From positions 1-64,000 of the forward strand of contig NZ_RHOA01000007.1 in NCBI RefSeq assembly GCF_003946545.1: a stretch of DNA of 64,000 bases. The letters run 5' to 3'. The DNA comes from Levilactobacillus tangyuanensis. GTDB lineage: Bacteria; Bacillota; Bacilli; Lactobacillales; Lactobacillaceae. The translations under genes and the position numbers were made by a program. How positions within the stretch are numbered: the stretch's first letter is position 1; each line of letters starts with the position of its first letter. The notes below the pieces were generated by a model, which ran no database searches, was not told the origin of the DNA, and saw nothing but the letters and a program-made list of their open reading frames with translations. Positions 7,872 through 18,002 of the stretch are shown here, piece by piece.

Positions 7872-8402
7872 ATGGAAGCTAACCGATTCTACTTATCAAA
7901 TAAAATAAAGAAAATTCGACAGCGAACTGCCGACCAAGACTACACCCATTTTGCGAACGAAATCACGCGCTTAACCGGGAAAACAATCGGCCGTGGGACA
8001 CTGATCCGTTGGGAACGTGGTCAAGCCGTTCCCCATTTGGAATTCATCATGGCTATGGCGGACTTAGGCTCCACCAGCTTAGATAGTCTTCTCGCACCTA
8101 GTTCTCGTTTGCTCCCTGCAGAGGCGGTACCCAGAATGACCCCAACGGCCCTCGATGACATCATGGCCGAGTTGTCGGATAAGCTCAATCAGATTAAGAA
8201 CTACCCCTACCCGCGCAGTGTCGCCGAATTCGCTGCCGAGATTACGGATACCTTCGACTACCAGATTAGCAATACCAAGCTCAACTACTGGCTCAAGGGA
8301 CAACATCTTCCCAATCCACTTTCTCTATACCCGTTGGCGCACATTGCCGGGATTTCCGTGGATGAATTGTTAATGCAACCGTATCCGCTAGAACTGGTTT
8401 AA
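7872..8402 (+). CDS. XRE-like regulator with two HTH modules
   Basis: A 176-residue protein with AAAGGAG six bases before the ATG. Residues about 5-70 form an XRE-type module (LTGKTIGRGTLIRWERGQAVPHLEFIM, then STSLDSLL). Residues about 115-172 repeat the same plan (VAEFAAEITD...ISNTKLNYWLKGQHLPNP, then GISVDELL). The two halves look like an internal duplication joined by a Pro-rich linker. No ligand or enzyme domain is visible. It is divergent from the tRNA cluster and upstream of lysS. Its target is unknown; its own promoter region is a natural guess. Confidence 0.7.
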   Translation: MEANRFYLSNKIKKIRQRTADQDYTHFANEITRLTGKTIGRGTLIRWERGQAVPHLEFIMAMADLGSTSLDSLLAPSSRLLPAEAVPRMTPTALDDIMAELSDKLNQIKNYPYPRSVAEFAAEITDTFDYQISNTKLNYWLKGQHLPNPLSLYPLAHIAGISVDELLMQPYPLELV

Positions 8403-8411
8403 TTTTGCTTC

Positions 8412-8438
8412 AACCGGGTAGAACTTGCCGGTTTTAGG
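8412..8438 (+). terminator. weak hairpin after the HTH gene
   Basis: AACCGG...CCGGTT stem followed by TTA only; a modest terminator at best. Confidence 0.4.
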
Positions 8439-8533
8439 GGACTTAGGCTTGCTTATTAGGCTAAAATCAACTAAATTTAAGTGAGGTTTAGATTCAATTG
8501 CATTGAATCAATAGTTATATAGGAGGATACAAA

Positions 8534-10045
8534 ATGGGTAACAGCAAAAACAATAATGCTTCGCCAGCTGATCTGAATGACCAAATGCAGGTTCGGCGGG
8601 ATAAAATGAACAAACTTGCAGAGGAAGGCATCGCGCCTTTCGGTCACCGATTCGATCGGACCGACACTAGCAAGACACTGACAGAAAAATACGATCAGTT
8701 CGATAAAGACGAACTGATGGATGACAAACATTATGTTGCTGTTGCAGGACGAATTACCGGTAAGCGTGGTAGTGGTAAGGCCGGCTTCATGGACTTACTC
8801 GACAGAACCGGTGTTGTCCAAGTATACGCTCGTCAAGACGAACTTGGCGAAGACAAGTACAGCTTCTACAAAACGTTAGACCTTGGGGACTTCATCGGTG
8901 CTAAGGGTTACATGATCAAGACCAACACTGGTGCCCTGACGTTACGCTTAACCGACTTCGACTTCTTGTCCAAGTCTTTACGGCCATTGCCAGACAAGTA
9001 TCACGGCTTAACCAATCCCGAAACCATCTACCGTCAACGGTACTTGGACCTGATTGCTAACCGCGATAGCTTCGACCGGTTCGTCCAAGTCACGAAGATT
9101 AAGCGGGCTATTCGGGAATACCTCGACAACGAGGGCTACCTGGAAGTCGACACGCCAATCCTGCAAACGGAAGCCGGCGGTGCCGAAGCACGGCCATTCG
9201 TGACCCACTCTAACGCCTTTGATATTCCATTATACTTACGGATCGCTACGGAACTTTACCTGAAGCGGCTCATCGTTGGTGGTGTCGAAAAGGTTTACGA
9301 ATTAGGAAAGGACTTCCGGAACGAAGGGACTGACTTACGTCACAACCCCGAATTCAACATGGTCGAAGTCTACACGGCCTATGCCGACTACACCGATGTG
9401 ATGGACTTAACGGAAAACATCTTCCGCTACGTTGCTAACAAGGTTAAGGGTACCGGTCAGATTACTTACCAAGGTAAGGACATCGACTTAGACGCAGACT
9501 TCAAGCGGGTTCACATGGTGGACGCCGTTAAGGACGCAACTGGCATCGACTTCTGGCAACCAATGTCTGATGAAGACGCCCACAAGCTCGCCGAAGACAA
9601 TGGCATCCATTGCGAACCTTACTGGAAGGTTGGTCACATCATCAACGCCTTCTTCGAAGAAAAGGTTCAAGATACGTTGGTTAACCCAACCTTCATCTAC
9701 GGTCACCCCGTTGAAATCTCACCATTGGCTAAGAAGAACCCTAAGGACCCTCGTTTCACCGACCGGTTCGAACTTTACATCAATGGTAATGAATACGGTA
9801 ACGCCTTTACTGAATTAAACGACCCAATCGACCAACGTCAACGGTTCGAATCCCAAGATGCTGAACGTGCGGCGGGTAACGAAGAAGCCCACGGTATCGA
9901 TGAAGATTATGTCGAAGCCATGGAATATGGGATGCCACCTACTGGTGGTCTGGGTATTGGGATCGACCGGATGACGATGTTGCTGACTGATGCAGCCTCC
10001 ATCCGCGATGTCATGCTCTTCCCAACCATGCGGCCAAACGACTAA
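8534..10045 (+). CDS. lysS: lysyl-tRNA synthetase (class II)
   Basis: A 503-residue enzyme that charges tRNA-Lys. It has an N-terminal OB-fold (about residues 60-170, [21 protein letters not shown]) and a class II core with motif 2 ([16 protein letters not shown]) and motif 3 ([16 protein letters not shown]) near the C-terminus. AGGAGG lies seven bases before the ATG. It is 19 bp upstream of murE with no terminator between, so the lysine-charging enzyme and the lysine-adding Mur ligase are co-transcribed. This makes sense if the peptidoglycan peptide carries lysine. Confidence 0.97.
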   Translation: MGNSKNNNASPADLNDQMQVRRDKMNKLAEEGIAPFGHRFDRTDTSKTLTEKYDQFDKDELMDDKHYVAVAGRITGKRGSGKAGFMDLLDRTGVVQVYARQDELGEDKYSFYKTLDLGDFIGAKGYMIKTNTGALTLRLTDFDFLSKSLRPLPDKYHGLTNPETIYRQRYLDLIANRDSFDRFVQVTKIKRAIREYLDNEGYLEVDTPILQTEAGGAEARPFVTHSNAFDIPLYLRIATELYLKRLIVGGVEKVYELGKDFRNEGTDLRHNPEFNMVEVYTAYADYTDVMDLTENIFRYVANKVKGTGQITYQGKDIDLDADFKRVHMVDAVKDATGIDFWQPMSDEDAHKLAEDNGIHCEPYWKVGHIINAFFEEKVQDTLVNPTFIYGHPVEISPLAKKNPKDPRFTDRFELYINGNEYGNAFTELNDPIDQRQRFESQDAERAAGNEEAHGIDEDYVEAMEYGMPPTGGLGIGIDRMTMLLTDAASIRDVMLFPTMRPND

Positions 10046-10064
10046 TTACGAAAGGGACGATTGA

Positions 10065-11585
10065 ATGCGAGTAAATCAGCTGATCGCGTTACTCCAAGAA
10101 CACGATATTTACCAAGGAACGACGCTTAAATCTGACGACGTTACGGTCGACTCGTTAGCGTATGATTCACGCCAGGCTACTCAGAATAGCCTCTTCGTCT
10201 GCAAGGGTTTTAACTTCTCTGTCGATTACCTCAAGCAGGCCATCGATAAGGGTGCCAGCATCTATTTGGCAGAAGAAGATTATCACGTGGATACACCCGT
10301 GATTTTAGTGAGCGACGTCCGTAAGGCGCTCTCACTAGCTGCTCAACTGTTCTTCAATTTCCCGCAAAACGATCTCTTTGTGATTGGCTATACGGGAACT
10401 AAAGGGAAGACCACGTCAACTTACTTCACGAAAAACATCCTGGCTCACGCCAATCCGAAGGAAGTTGCCATGTTCTCCACGATTAATCATATCATCGGTC
10501 CCAAGCCAGACGATGAGTTCAAGGCTCATCTGACGACGGCGGAATCGTTTGATATTTTCCATGAAATGCGACAAGCAGTCGACAATGGTTGCAAGTACTT
10601 GGTTATGGAAGTCGCCTCTCAGGCGTACCTCCTCGACCGGGTGTATGGCCTAACCTTTGACGTTGGGGTCTTCCTTAACATCTCGCCGGACCATATTGGG
10701 GTCAATGAACACCCTAACTTTGCCAACTATCTCTTCTGCAAAATGCAATTGATGCTCAACTCACGCAATTGCATCATCGATGCGGATGCCGACCATTTCG
10801 ATGAGGTGCTTTCGGCCGCTAAGGTTTCCACGGCGCCCAATCACATCTTCACCTACGGCTTCAATCAGCCCGAGGCAACCCTGTCCATTACTCAGGACGC
10901 GGCGTCTCTGACCGGCAGTTCCTTTAACCTGACCGTTAATGGTGATCATGCCGACCTAACTGATTTAGCCACCGACTACGACGTGTCATTACCTGGTGAC
11001 TTCAACCAGGCCAATGCAACGGCTGCCATCATGGCCAGTCACCTGGCCGGGGCGGCCGTTGCCGACATGCAGGCCGGTCTGGCTAACACCGTCGTTCCTG
11101 GTCGGATGGAATTCATCAAGACCAAGCATCATGGCACGGTCTACATCGATTACGCTCACGATTGGGGTAGCATGAATGCCCTCTTGAAGTTCCTCCATAC
11201 CCAATTCCCCGACTATCACGTCACTGCCGTTCTCGGTAGTACTGGTGACAAGGGCGAAGACCGGCGTGAAGGCTTCGCCAAGGCGCTGAACCAATACGCG
11301 GACACCGCCTTTCTGACGACTGATGATCCCGGTTACGAGGATCCCATGAAGATTGCCAAGGAGATCGATAGCTTCATTGACCACTCCAAGGTAAAAACCA
11401 TGATTATCCCGCAACGAGAGGAAGCCATTCGGCACGCCATCGCCACTGCAACTAATCATGATCTCGTCGTGTTGGCCGGCAAGGGTGAAGATCCTTACCA
11501 AAAGGTCAATGGTGTTGATACACCATACGATACCGACCCGGTTGTTGCTAAGGGTGCTATCGCCGCCTTCGTTAATGAAAACTAA
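10065..11585 (+). CDS. murE: UDP-MurNAc-tripeptide synthetase (L-lysine-adding type)
   Basis: A 506-residue Mur ligase that adds the third residue of the peptidoglycan stem peptide in the cytoplasm, using ATP. The ATP loop GYTGTKGKTTST is at residues 108-119. A MAK-like EVASQAYLLDR block and the C-terminal domain follow. The substrate-selecting region reads TTDDPGYEDP, not the DNPR of diaminopimelate enzymes, which points to lysine. This is an inference supported by co-transcription with lysS. AAAGGGA precedes the ATG, and a strong terminator follows. Confidence 0.9.
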   Translation: MRVNQLIALLQEHDIYQGTTLKSDDVTVDSLAYDSRQATQNSLFVCKGFNFSVDYLKQAIDKGASIYLAEEDYHVDTPVILVSDVRKALSLAAQLFFNFPQNDLFVIGYTGTKGKTTSTYFTKNILAHANPKEVAMFSTINHIIGPKPDDEFKAHLTTAESFDIFHEMRQAVDNGCKYLVMEVASQAYLLDRVYGLTFDVGVFLNISPDHIGVNEHPNFANYLFCKMQLMLNSRNCIIDADADHFDEVLSAAKVSTAPNHIFTYGFNQPEATLSITQDAASLTGSSFNLTVNGDHADLTDLATDYDVSLPGDFNQANATAAIMASHLAGAAVADMQAGLANTVVPGRMEFIKTKHHGTVYIDYAHDWGSMNALLKFLHTQFPDYHVTAVLGSTGDKGEDRREGFAKALNQYADTAFLTTDDPGYEDPMKIAKEIDSFIDHSKVKTMIIPQREEAIRHAIATATNHDLVVLAGKGEDPYQKVNGVDTPYDTDPVVAKGAIAAFVNEN

Positions 11586-11594
11586 TTAAACACC

Positions 11595-11638
11595 AAACGG
11601 CCCCGAGCAGATTTCTTTGCTCGAGGCCGTTTATTTTT
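11595..11638. terminator. bidirectional terminator between murE and 11637-12599
   Basis: AAACGGCCcCGAGCA / TGCTCGaGGCCGTTT stem with TTTATTTTT on plus; it also overlaps the end of the convergent gene. Confidence 0.85.
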
Positions 11639-12599
11639 ACCGTTTGCGCCGTTTCTTACGACGCTTCTGACTATATTTTAATTGATGGGGATGCTGTGAC
11701 TTGCCTGATTGCTGGTCAGTGCTAAATAGCTTCTGCCCTACTTGTGGATGAGCCCGCAAATATTCCTGTGTGAAGGCGTCAACCGCCGCGTGGTCACTCG
11801 CCTGAATACCTTTAGCCTGCATTGCCGCCGTCAGGTCTTCAAAGAAGTGTTCCAACCGTGGATCGTACATGGTGATGAGGGCCGAATGCCGGTCGCTGAC
11901 CCATGCCAGTAACTCAGCCTGATGGGGTAGACGCCCCTGTTCACCTAGGTATCGAAACAACGTAGTTAATGAAAATGGCACCAAGTTAAACAGAACGGGA
12001 ACCCGATCCTCTTCATCCAGCAAATGGGTGAACGGACCAAACATAATCTCGTCTAAACTCGTCACCGTCCAGTCTTCCGGCTGCAAATGCTTACCCGTGA
12101 TCATGAGCTCCGCCGTTGTGTGGACAATCGTGACGAAGTTCGTTAAGTCGCGGGACGCCAAATTGGCGACTTCGGGCTGTTCAACCATGGCTTGAACCCA
12201 TTGTTCGACGAGATCCACCACGTCATCGTATGCCGCTTGCTCGTCCGATACCTGATCGTGTTTGGCAACAAGTTCCGGCCGCGCAGCTTTGACCGCCGCT
12301 AAGACTGCCGCTAGATTGGGTTGATGTCGCGCCGTAAAGTAGGCCGTCAGAACGGGGACCACCGCCACGAAATAGGCGTGTGGCTGGTTAACCAAGGTTG
12401 GCAACGCCGCCAAGGTCCCCGCCACCTGGGCCGCTGACCATTCCCCATTAGCCAGATTGACCGTTTCGCGGGCCTGTTGAACATCCTCAAGAATAGCTTG
12501 AGCATGCCGTTGCTGATTCGCTGATAACTTGCTGGCCGCCGAAGACGCCAAAAAGTCGGTCACGGTTAGGTGATTGGGTGTTCCCATAGATTTTGTCAT
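11637..12599 (-). CDS. hypothetical protein with basic C-terminus
   Basis: A 320-residue protein that I cannot assign to a family. It looks helical and soluble, without a signal peptide or membrane segment. It has acidic and hydrophobic repeats through most of its length. Its tail is strongly basic (KYSQKRRKKRRKR) and could bind nucleic acid or the ribosome; that is only a guess from charge. AGAGGGGG lies eight bases before the ATG. It converges on murE and diverges from the thiolase gene. Confidence 0.75.
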   Translation of the reverse strand: MTKSMGTPNHLTVTDFLASSAASKLSANQQRHAQAILEDVQQARETVNLANGEWSAAQVAGTLAALPTLVNQPHAYFVAVVPVLTAYFTARHQPNLAAVLAAVKAARPELVAKHDQVSDEQAAYDDVVDLVEQWVQAMVEQPEVANLASRDLTNFVTIVHTTAELMITGKHLQPEDWTVTSLDEIMFGPFTHLLDEEDRVPVLFNLVPFSLTTLFRYLGEQGRLPHQAELLAWVSDRHSALITMYDPRLEHFFEDLTAAMQAKGIQASDHAAVDAFTQEYLRAHPQVGQKLFSTDQQSGKSQHPHQLKYSQKRRKKRRKR

Positions 12600-12691
12600 A
12601 ACTGGACCCCCTCTTTTGAATAACTCTGTTTCCCATTATAGGAAAAATAATTAAGAAAAAGCAAATCCCCTGCCATCTCAGCGGCAAAACC

Positions 12692-12720
12692 AAGACAAAT
12701 CACTCGAAGTCAGTTATATT
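12692..12720 (+). promoter_or_regulatory. thiolase promoter
   Basis: AAGACA (12692-12697), 17-bp spacer, TATATT (12715-12720), 40 bp before the start codon. Confidence 0.5.
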
Positions 12721-12737
12721 TAAGTTTCGGAAACTTA
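12721..12737. promoter_or_regulatory. 17-bp palindrome over the thiolase start site
   Basis: TAAGTTTCGGAAACTTA is perfectly symmetrical around CGG and abuts the -10 box, so it would cover +1. This is the place of a repressor operator. It resembles fatty-acid regulator (FabT-type) sites only loosely. Confidence 0.5.
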
Positions 12738-12760
12738 TCGGAAAAGGAGAAACCATTACC

Positions 12761-13924
12761 ATGGAAGAAGTTGTCATTGTTAGTGCCGTTCGGACCCCGA
12801 TTGGCAAATTTGGTCGCAGTCTCCAAGCCGTGACCGCCACTGAACTGGGAACCATTGCCGCCAAGGCCGCCATCCACAGGAGCGGACTGGATCCCAAAAT
12901 GATTCAACAGACCATCTTTGGGACGGTGCTCCAGGCCGGTTTAGGCCAAAATGTAGCGCGTCAGATCGAACTCAATGCCGGTCTGCCTACTAGCAGTACC
13001 GCAATGACGGTTAATCAGGTCTGCGGTTCCAGCTTAAAGGCCATCCGATTGGGTCAAAGCGCCATCCTGATGGGTGACGCCGATGTTGTCCTGGTTGGTG
13101 GTACAGAAAGCATGAGTCAGGCGCCTTATTTGAACGCTCAGACCCGTTCCGGCCATAAGTTTGGTGACGTTACCTTAACGGATAGCCTGGCCCAGGACGG
13201 CCTTACAGACGCTTTTAGTGGCGAGCCCATGGGAATCACCGCTGAAAATGTTGCCCAAAAATTTCACATCAGTCGAGAAGAGCAAGATGCTTTTGCCTTG
13301 AAATCACAGGAAAAGGCCGTGCGCGCCCAGGCTGAACACCGTTTCGATGCCGAGATCACCCCGGTCACGGTGGCTGGGCAGACCATTACCCAGGATGAGG
13401 CCGTGCGGGCCAACACCTCGGCGGCCAAGCTGGCCGCATTGCGGCCCTCATTTAAGACTGACGGAACGGTCACCGCCGGAAACGCTGCCGGCCTTAACGA
13501 TGGCGCCGCAGCGATGATCCTCATGCGAAAATCAACGGCAATTGCCAATAATGTCCCCTACTTGGCCACGCTGAAGGGCTACCAAGAGGTCGGCATCGAC
13601 CCCGATATCATGGGGTACGCCCCCGTCGAAGCCATCCAGAAGGTCTTAGCAGGTCAGCACCTCACCGTTGCCGACGTGGATCGTTACGAGCTCAACGAGG
13701 CCTTTGCCGCTCAGTCGGTTGCGGTTGTCCGTGACCTACAACTTCCTGCCGACAAACTAAACGTTAACGGCGGTAGTATCGCTCTCGGCCACCCATTGGG
13801 TGCCTCCGGGACACGCATCGTCGTGACCTTGCTCCATGAACTCCAGCACAGCAACCAATCTCGTGGCGTTGCCGCCTTGTGTATTGGCGGTGGCATGGGG
13901 ATCGCTCTCCTGCTCGAACGTTAA
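12761..13924 (+). CDS. acetyl-CoA C-acetyltransferase (thiolase)
   Basis: A 387-residue type II thiolase that condenses two acetyl-CoA to acetoacetyl-CoA. In lactobacilli this is normally the entry step of the mevalonate pathway to isoprenoids. The acyl-accepting Cys88 lies in VNQVCGSS, the His in GHPLGASG (near 345), and the second catalytic Cys in CIGGGMG (near 376). AAGGAG precedes the ATG. It is monocistronic; no mvaS or mvaA is nearby. The promoter carries a perfect palindrome, so expression is probably regulated. Confidence 0.93.
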   Translation: MEEVVIVSAVRTPIGKFGRSLQAVTATELGTIAAKAAIHRSGLDPKMIQQTIFGTVLQAGLGQNVARQIELNAGLPTSSTAMTVNQVCGSSLKAIRLGQSAILMGDADVVLVGGTESMSQAPYLNAQTRSGHKFGDVTLTDSLAQDGLTDAFSGEPMGITAENVAQKFHISREEQDAFALKSQEKAVRAQAEHRFDAEITPVTVAGQTITQDEAVRANTSAAKLAALRPSFKTDGTVTAGNAAGLNDGAAAMILMRKSTAIANNVPYLATLKGYQEVGIDPDIMGYAPVEAIQKVLAGQHLTVADVDRYELNEAFAAQSVAVVRDLQLPADKLNVNGGSIALGHPLGASGTRIVVTLLHELQHSNQSRGVAALCIGGGMGIALLLER

Positions 13925-13978
13925 TCACCCAAAGTCTGGTATACTAAAGTCAAATTGACTTGGAAAGAGGCGACCGCC

Positions 13979-14167
13979 ATGTCCGCGGCAGATGCAGCAG
14001 TTAAACTAAAACTCGTCATTCTTTTAATCGTTGGACTCGTTGCTTTAGTCAGTCTATTAGTAACCTTATTCCACCGAGATCGCCACTATTACCAAGGATT
14101 CACTGGTGTTTTGGCTGTCATCGTCGTTCAGCTCTTTATTCTTGGTTCACTCTTCACGCTAAAATAG
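13979..14167 (+). CDS. small two-TM membrane protein
   Basis: 62 residues with two hydrophobic segments (about 12-33 and 43-60) split by a short basic loop HRDRHYYQ. The ATG at 13979 is chosen because AAAGAGG lies nine bases upstream; an in-frame TTG at 13955 has no such site. TATACT at 13940-13945 may be its -10 box. No family recognised; such proteins often act as membrane regulators, but nothing here shows that. Confidence 0.65.
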   Translation: MSAADAAVKLKLVILLIVGLVALVSLLVTLFHRDRHYYQGFTGVLAVIVVQLFILGSLFTLK

Positions 14168-14185
14168 ACCGGGCTATCTCGCCCA

Positions 14186-14221
14186 AAAAGGACGCGACTA
14201 TAAAGGTCGCGTCCTTTTTTT
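14186..14221. terminator. bidirectional terminator
   Basis: GGACGCGAC / GTCGCGTCC stem with T7 on plus and A-rich start on the other side. It separates the small membrane gene from convergent addA and overlaps the addA stop codon. Confidence 0.9.
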
Positions 14222-17200
14222 AGACTTGAATTTGTTGTTTCGGAACGCTAACCAAATCGCCCGTTGCCAACAAGTATAGATATTGATTAACGATCGGCAA
14301 CCCGGTCATCTGTTGTAGCGCCGTGGCATACAGGTTAACCTGCCCACCATATCGGTCAATTAATTTCTGTTCACTGTTCCCGGCATTCTTGAGGTTGACG
14401 TGATCGGTCTTGTAATCAAAGAGAATAATGCCCTCTGACGTCGTCAAATAACCGTCGACAATCCCGTGGACCAGAACTTGTGAATCTTGCTCTTTAAAAT
14501 CAGTGAACAGGCTCTTTGCCGGCATCAACAACGAAAATGGCACTTCACGTTTCAACGCCGTCGGATTGGCCAAGACTTGTTGGCCGACCACACTATCGAA
14601 GAATCGCAGAATATTTGACACATCGATCCGTTTAGCCACTTCCACCGAGAGCACTTGATCATTCACGAGTCGATCAATGAGGTTTTGAACACTTGCCGCC
14701 GTGGGAGCCGTACGCACGTCCAGCTGCTGTAGCACCAGGTGGGTCGCGGTCCCAATTTCAGTTGGTAAGGGTTCCCGAACCGTCTGTAAAAATTCTGGAC
14801 GGGCGAAATCGTGGGTGACAAAACGATGCCCACTCGGCCGTTCCGCAGTGGCCTGATACTCACCAATCGTGGCATTATCTGGATCCTCGAAAAGCCGTTT
14901 AGCTTCCGAAACCGATTGGTAAGCCGTGGTCATTGTGGCCGCCTCATGCGGATACTTAAAGTCCATCACCTGGGTCAATTGTTCGGTCGACACTTTATCA
15001 GCTGTCACCGTTTTGGCTGCCTGTTGGGTGGTCTGAAGCCAATCGGCCTCCTCTGCCCCCACCGTCGTCGTTGGCTGGACATCTTCGGCTCCGGCGAAGG
15101 TCACCTTAAACTCAGCAGGATCATCGGTCAACCCGACAAACCTCGTTTGGCCATCGCGTAGATCCGCCGCTAAATGTGGCGATCGCACCAGGCTCATGCC
15201 AATCCAATCGAGATCGTTTGCCAGCGTACTCTTCTCCCGTAGGGTGGCATTCAAAACAAGCTCGGGACTTTGATACGCCTGATTCCATGTTGCAAGGGCC
15301 TCTTCCTTGGTCTTGTGCGACCCAACAATATATAGGCGTGACTCGGCCCGGGTCAACGCCACATAGAGTTTCCGCATCTCTTCGGCCAGACTGGCGCGTG
15401 AAATGGCCTGCGCCGTGACTAACTTTTGCAAGCTAGGGGCCTTCACCCGGCTATCCGGATCAAGGTAATCAATCCCAATACCGGTCTTGCCGCTCATCAC
15501 GTAGTTTCCCTGCTGGTCTTGTCGATTAAATTGACGGGACGCATCCATCACAAAGACTACCGGAAATTCGAGGCCTTTACTCCCATGGATGGTCATTACC
15601 GACACGGCATCCTCTGCCGTTTGCACTGGAGCCCCCGCCAAGTCAGCATCCCGCTGTTGCAGGCGTTGGACGAAACGGACAAATTGAAAGAGGCCCTTGA
15701 AGCTACTCTGCTCATAACTCCGCGCCCGTTCATATAAGGCATGGAGATTGGCTTGGCGTTGTTCTCCGGCAGGCATCCCCCCAACGTAATCGAGGAATCC
15801 CGTCTCTTGATAGATTCGCCAAATTAACGTGACCAATTCATTCTGTTGGGCCACATCGCGAAAGAGTTTGAGTTGTTCCAAAAAGTGATTAACCTTCTCA
15901 AAAACCCGTTGCTGAAATTCTCCCGTCGCGGCATTGGCCGCCACTTCTTGAAAGTGTAATAACGCCTGGAAATAATCCCCAGTCTTCGAGTTAATTCTCA
16001 GCAGGGCCAATTCGTTTTCGTTCAAACCGACAATTGGTGACCGTAGAACGGCTGCCAGTGGAATATCCTGGTAGGGATTATCAATCACTTGAAGCAAAGA
16101 CATCATGATTTGAATCTCGGTCGTCTTGAAGTAGTTCTGCGCATCACTGACGACAACTGGAATTCCCATTCGCCGAAGTTCATCCGTGATGATCAAGTTG
16201 TTCGTCCTGGTTGGCGTTAACAGGGTAATATCCCCATACGTCATTGGTCGCACCTGCTTGGCTTCTCGGTCATAGATCGGGGTCTTGGCCGCAATCAACT
16301 CCTGAATCTTCTGACCTGTCAGCAGGACTTCCCCCTGATGCTTATTATCAACTTGGAAGGTCTCATCCATTGGTTCCCGAGCGGCTGACTCGTCATCGCT
16401 ATCGGCCGACTCCTCGGTCAGATAAACCAGTAACTCGGCCGTGCTCTTAACCGCGTCATCGGGATAGTAAGTTGCCCCAAATTTTAGCTCTGCCGACCCC
16501 GTATAGTCGATTTCACCTAATTCACGATTCATCAACTGCTTGAAGATTAAATTGGTGAAATCGTCGACGTTCTTCATCGACCGGAAGTTTTCGGCCAGAA
16601 CAATCAGCTGGCCCTGAGTGTCATCTGCCGCATAACGATCCGTTTTACCCATAAACAGGGTTGGGTCGGCCTGCCGAAAACGGTAGATAGACTGTTTAAC
16701 ATCCCCCACCATAAAGAGGTTACCTGCGGGGGCCGGATGGGCAATTGCCGTTAAGATGGCCTCCTGGAGGCCATTGGTGTCCTGATACTCATCCACCATA
16801 ATCTCTTGATATTGCTGACTAAGCTGTTTTGCAACCTGGCGCGATTGGTCCGAATCCATTGTGAGAATCCGTAACGCGGCATGTTCCACATCGGCAAAGT
16901 CAAGAACATGCCGGCGTTGCTTTTCGGCCCAATAGGCCGAGCGAAAGGCGGTCACTACCCTGGCCAGCTCCGTCACCAACTTACCAGACTGCTGAATCGT
17001 GGTCACGGCCTGTTCCTCACTTTGCAACAAGAAGGTCTTCTTGAGCGTCTCCAACTGCTTGCGAGCAGGGTCATAATACGTTCCCTTTAACTCGGAATAG
17101 ATCGGATAATCCTCATTAGTCTTACGAACCGCTGGCATTCTGCCCCAAGGGAAGTCCTGAATAGCCGCTCTGAGGTCGTTCCAGCTACCATTGGTGACTA

Positions 17201-18002
17201 ACGCCTGAACGCTGGTCACACTGCTCAAAACGGTCTCCAAATGGCCAATTTGCTTATCTAATTGCGCTTGCTGGGCCAGATCCAACGCACTCGTCAGATC
17301 CGCCTTTACTTGGCCAAGTTGTTCTGAAAACAACGGTTGTAACTGGTCATGATAAAAGGTCGTTGCCGTTAACTGCTCACCGTCCAATTCATAACGGGCG
17401 GGTAACTTTTCCAGCCATGCCGCCGGGTCGGGCGTGGCATTGGCAAAGGTGTTGGTCTGTTGTACCAAGTCGGCTAACCCCTCATCCGACCGATCCCCAG
17501 AAAAATTCTCTGTCAGTCGAGCAAAATTGCCAGACTCATCGTCGGCATATAGTTGCTCCCGCAGGTCGGCCCAGACCTCATCGCGAATCAGGCCATTCTC
17601 CGTCTCATCTGCCAGCAGTCGGAAAACGGGATCTTGGTCAATCACGTAGTAATAATGCTGAAGAATCCGTAAACAAAAGGCATCCAGCGTGCTAATGTCG
17701 GCCACCGGAAGTTGGTTTAGCTGTCGTAAATAGAATTGTTGGTGATCGGCATCCCCTTGGCTGGCGGCTAGTTCCTGCCGCAACGCCGTCTGAATGCGAT
17801 CTCGCATTTCACTGGCGGCAGCTTTGGTAAACGTCACGATTAATATCTCATCGATCCCCGTTCCCGCCTTCAATCGTTCGATCACTCGCTGCACCAGGAC
17901 CCGCGTCTTCCCTGAACCAGCAGAAGCGGACACCAGTAAGTTATGACCGGTTTGATGAATCGCCTGGTCTTGACTTGGCGTGAAATTAAATTTCTTACTC
18001 AT
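14220..18002 (-). CDS. addA: ATP-dependent helicase/nuclease subunit A
   Basis: A 1260-residue UvrD/RecB-like helicase with a C-terminal nuclease, one half of the AddAB (RexAB) double-strand-break resection complex. Walker A SASAGSGKT is at residues 25-33; YQEIMVDEYQDTN is the Walker B/helicase II box; MTIHGSKGLEFPVVF is motif V/VI. The nuclease signature GIVDGYLTTSEGIILFDYKTD is near the C-terminus. The ATG at 18002 overlaps the addB stop by 8 bases (ATGAGTAA), so translation is coupled. GGGGGAAC lies just upstream. Confidence 0.95.
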   Translation of the reverse strand: MSKKFNFTPSQDQAIHQTGHNLLVSASAGSGKTRVLVQRVIERLKAGTGIDEILIVTFTKAAASEMRDRIQTALRQELAASQGDADHQQFYLRQLNQLPVADISTLDAFCLRILQHYYYVIDQDPVFRLLADETENGLIRDEVWADLREQLYADDESGNFARLTENFSGDRSDEGLADLVQQTNTFANATPDPAAWLEKLPARYELDGEQLTATTFYHDQLQPLFSEQLGQVKADLTSALDLAQQAQLDKQIGHLETVLSSVTSVQALVTNGSWNDLRAAIQDFPWGRMPAVRKTNEDYPIYSELKGTYYDPARKQLETLKKTFLLQSEEQAVTTIQQSGKLVTELARVVTAFRSAYWAEKQRRHVLDFADVEHAALRILTMDSDQSRQVAKQLSQQYQEIMVDEYQDTNGLQEAILTAIAHPAPAGNLFMVGDVKQSIYRFRQADPTLFMGKTDRYAADDTQGQLIVLAENFRSMKNVDDFTNLIFKQLMNRELGEIDYTGSAELKFGATYYPDDAVKSTAELLVYLTEESADSDDESAAREPMDETFQVDNKHQGEVLLTGQKIQELIAAKTPIYDREAKQVRPMTYGDITLLTPTRTNNLIITDELRRMGIPVVVSDAQNYFKTTEIQIMMSLLQVIDNPYQDIPLAAVLRSPIVGLNENELALLRINSKTGDYFQALLHFQEVAANAATGEFQQRVFEKVNHFLEQLKLFRDVAQQNELVTLIWRIYQETGFLDYVGGMPAGEQRQANLHALYERARSYEQSSFKGLFQFVRFVQRLQQRDADLAGAPVQTAEDAVSVMTIHGSKGLEFPVVFVMDASRQFNRQDQQGNYVMSGKTGIGIDYLDPDSRVKAPSLQKLVTAQAISRASLAEEMRKLYVALTRAESRLYIVGSHKTKEEALATWNQAYQSPELVLNATLREKSTLANDLDWIGMSLVRSPHLAADLRDGQTRFVGLTDDPAEFKVTFAGAEDVQPTTTVGAEEADWLQTTQQAAKTVTADKVSTEQLTQVMDFKYPHEAATMTTAYQSVSEAKRLFEDPDNATIGEYQATAERPSGHRFVTHDFARPEFLQTVREPLPTEIGTATHLVLQQLDVRTAPTAASVQNLIDRLVNDQVLSVEVAKRIDVSNILRFFDSVVGQQVLANPTALKREVPFSLLMPAKSLFTDFKEQDSQVLVHGIVDGYLTTSEGIILFDYKTDHVNLKNAGNSEQKLIDRYGGQVNLYATALQQMTGLPIVNQYLYLLATGDLVSVPKQQIQV

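Noticed and set aside
10989-11501. 170-codon ORF antisense to murE
   Set aside because: It mirrors murE codon structure and has no start signal.
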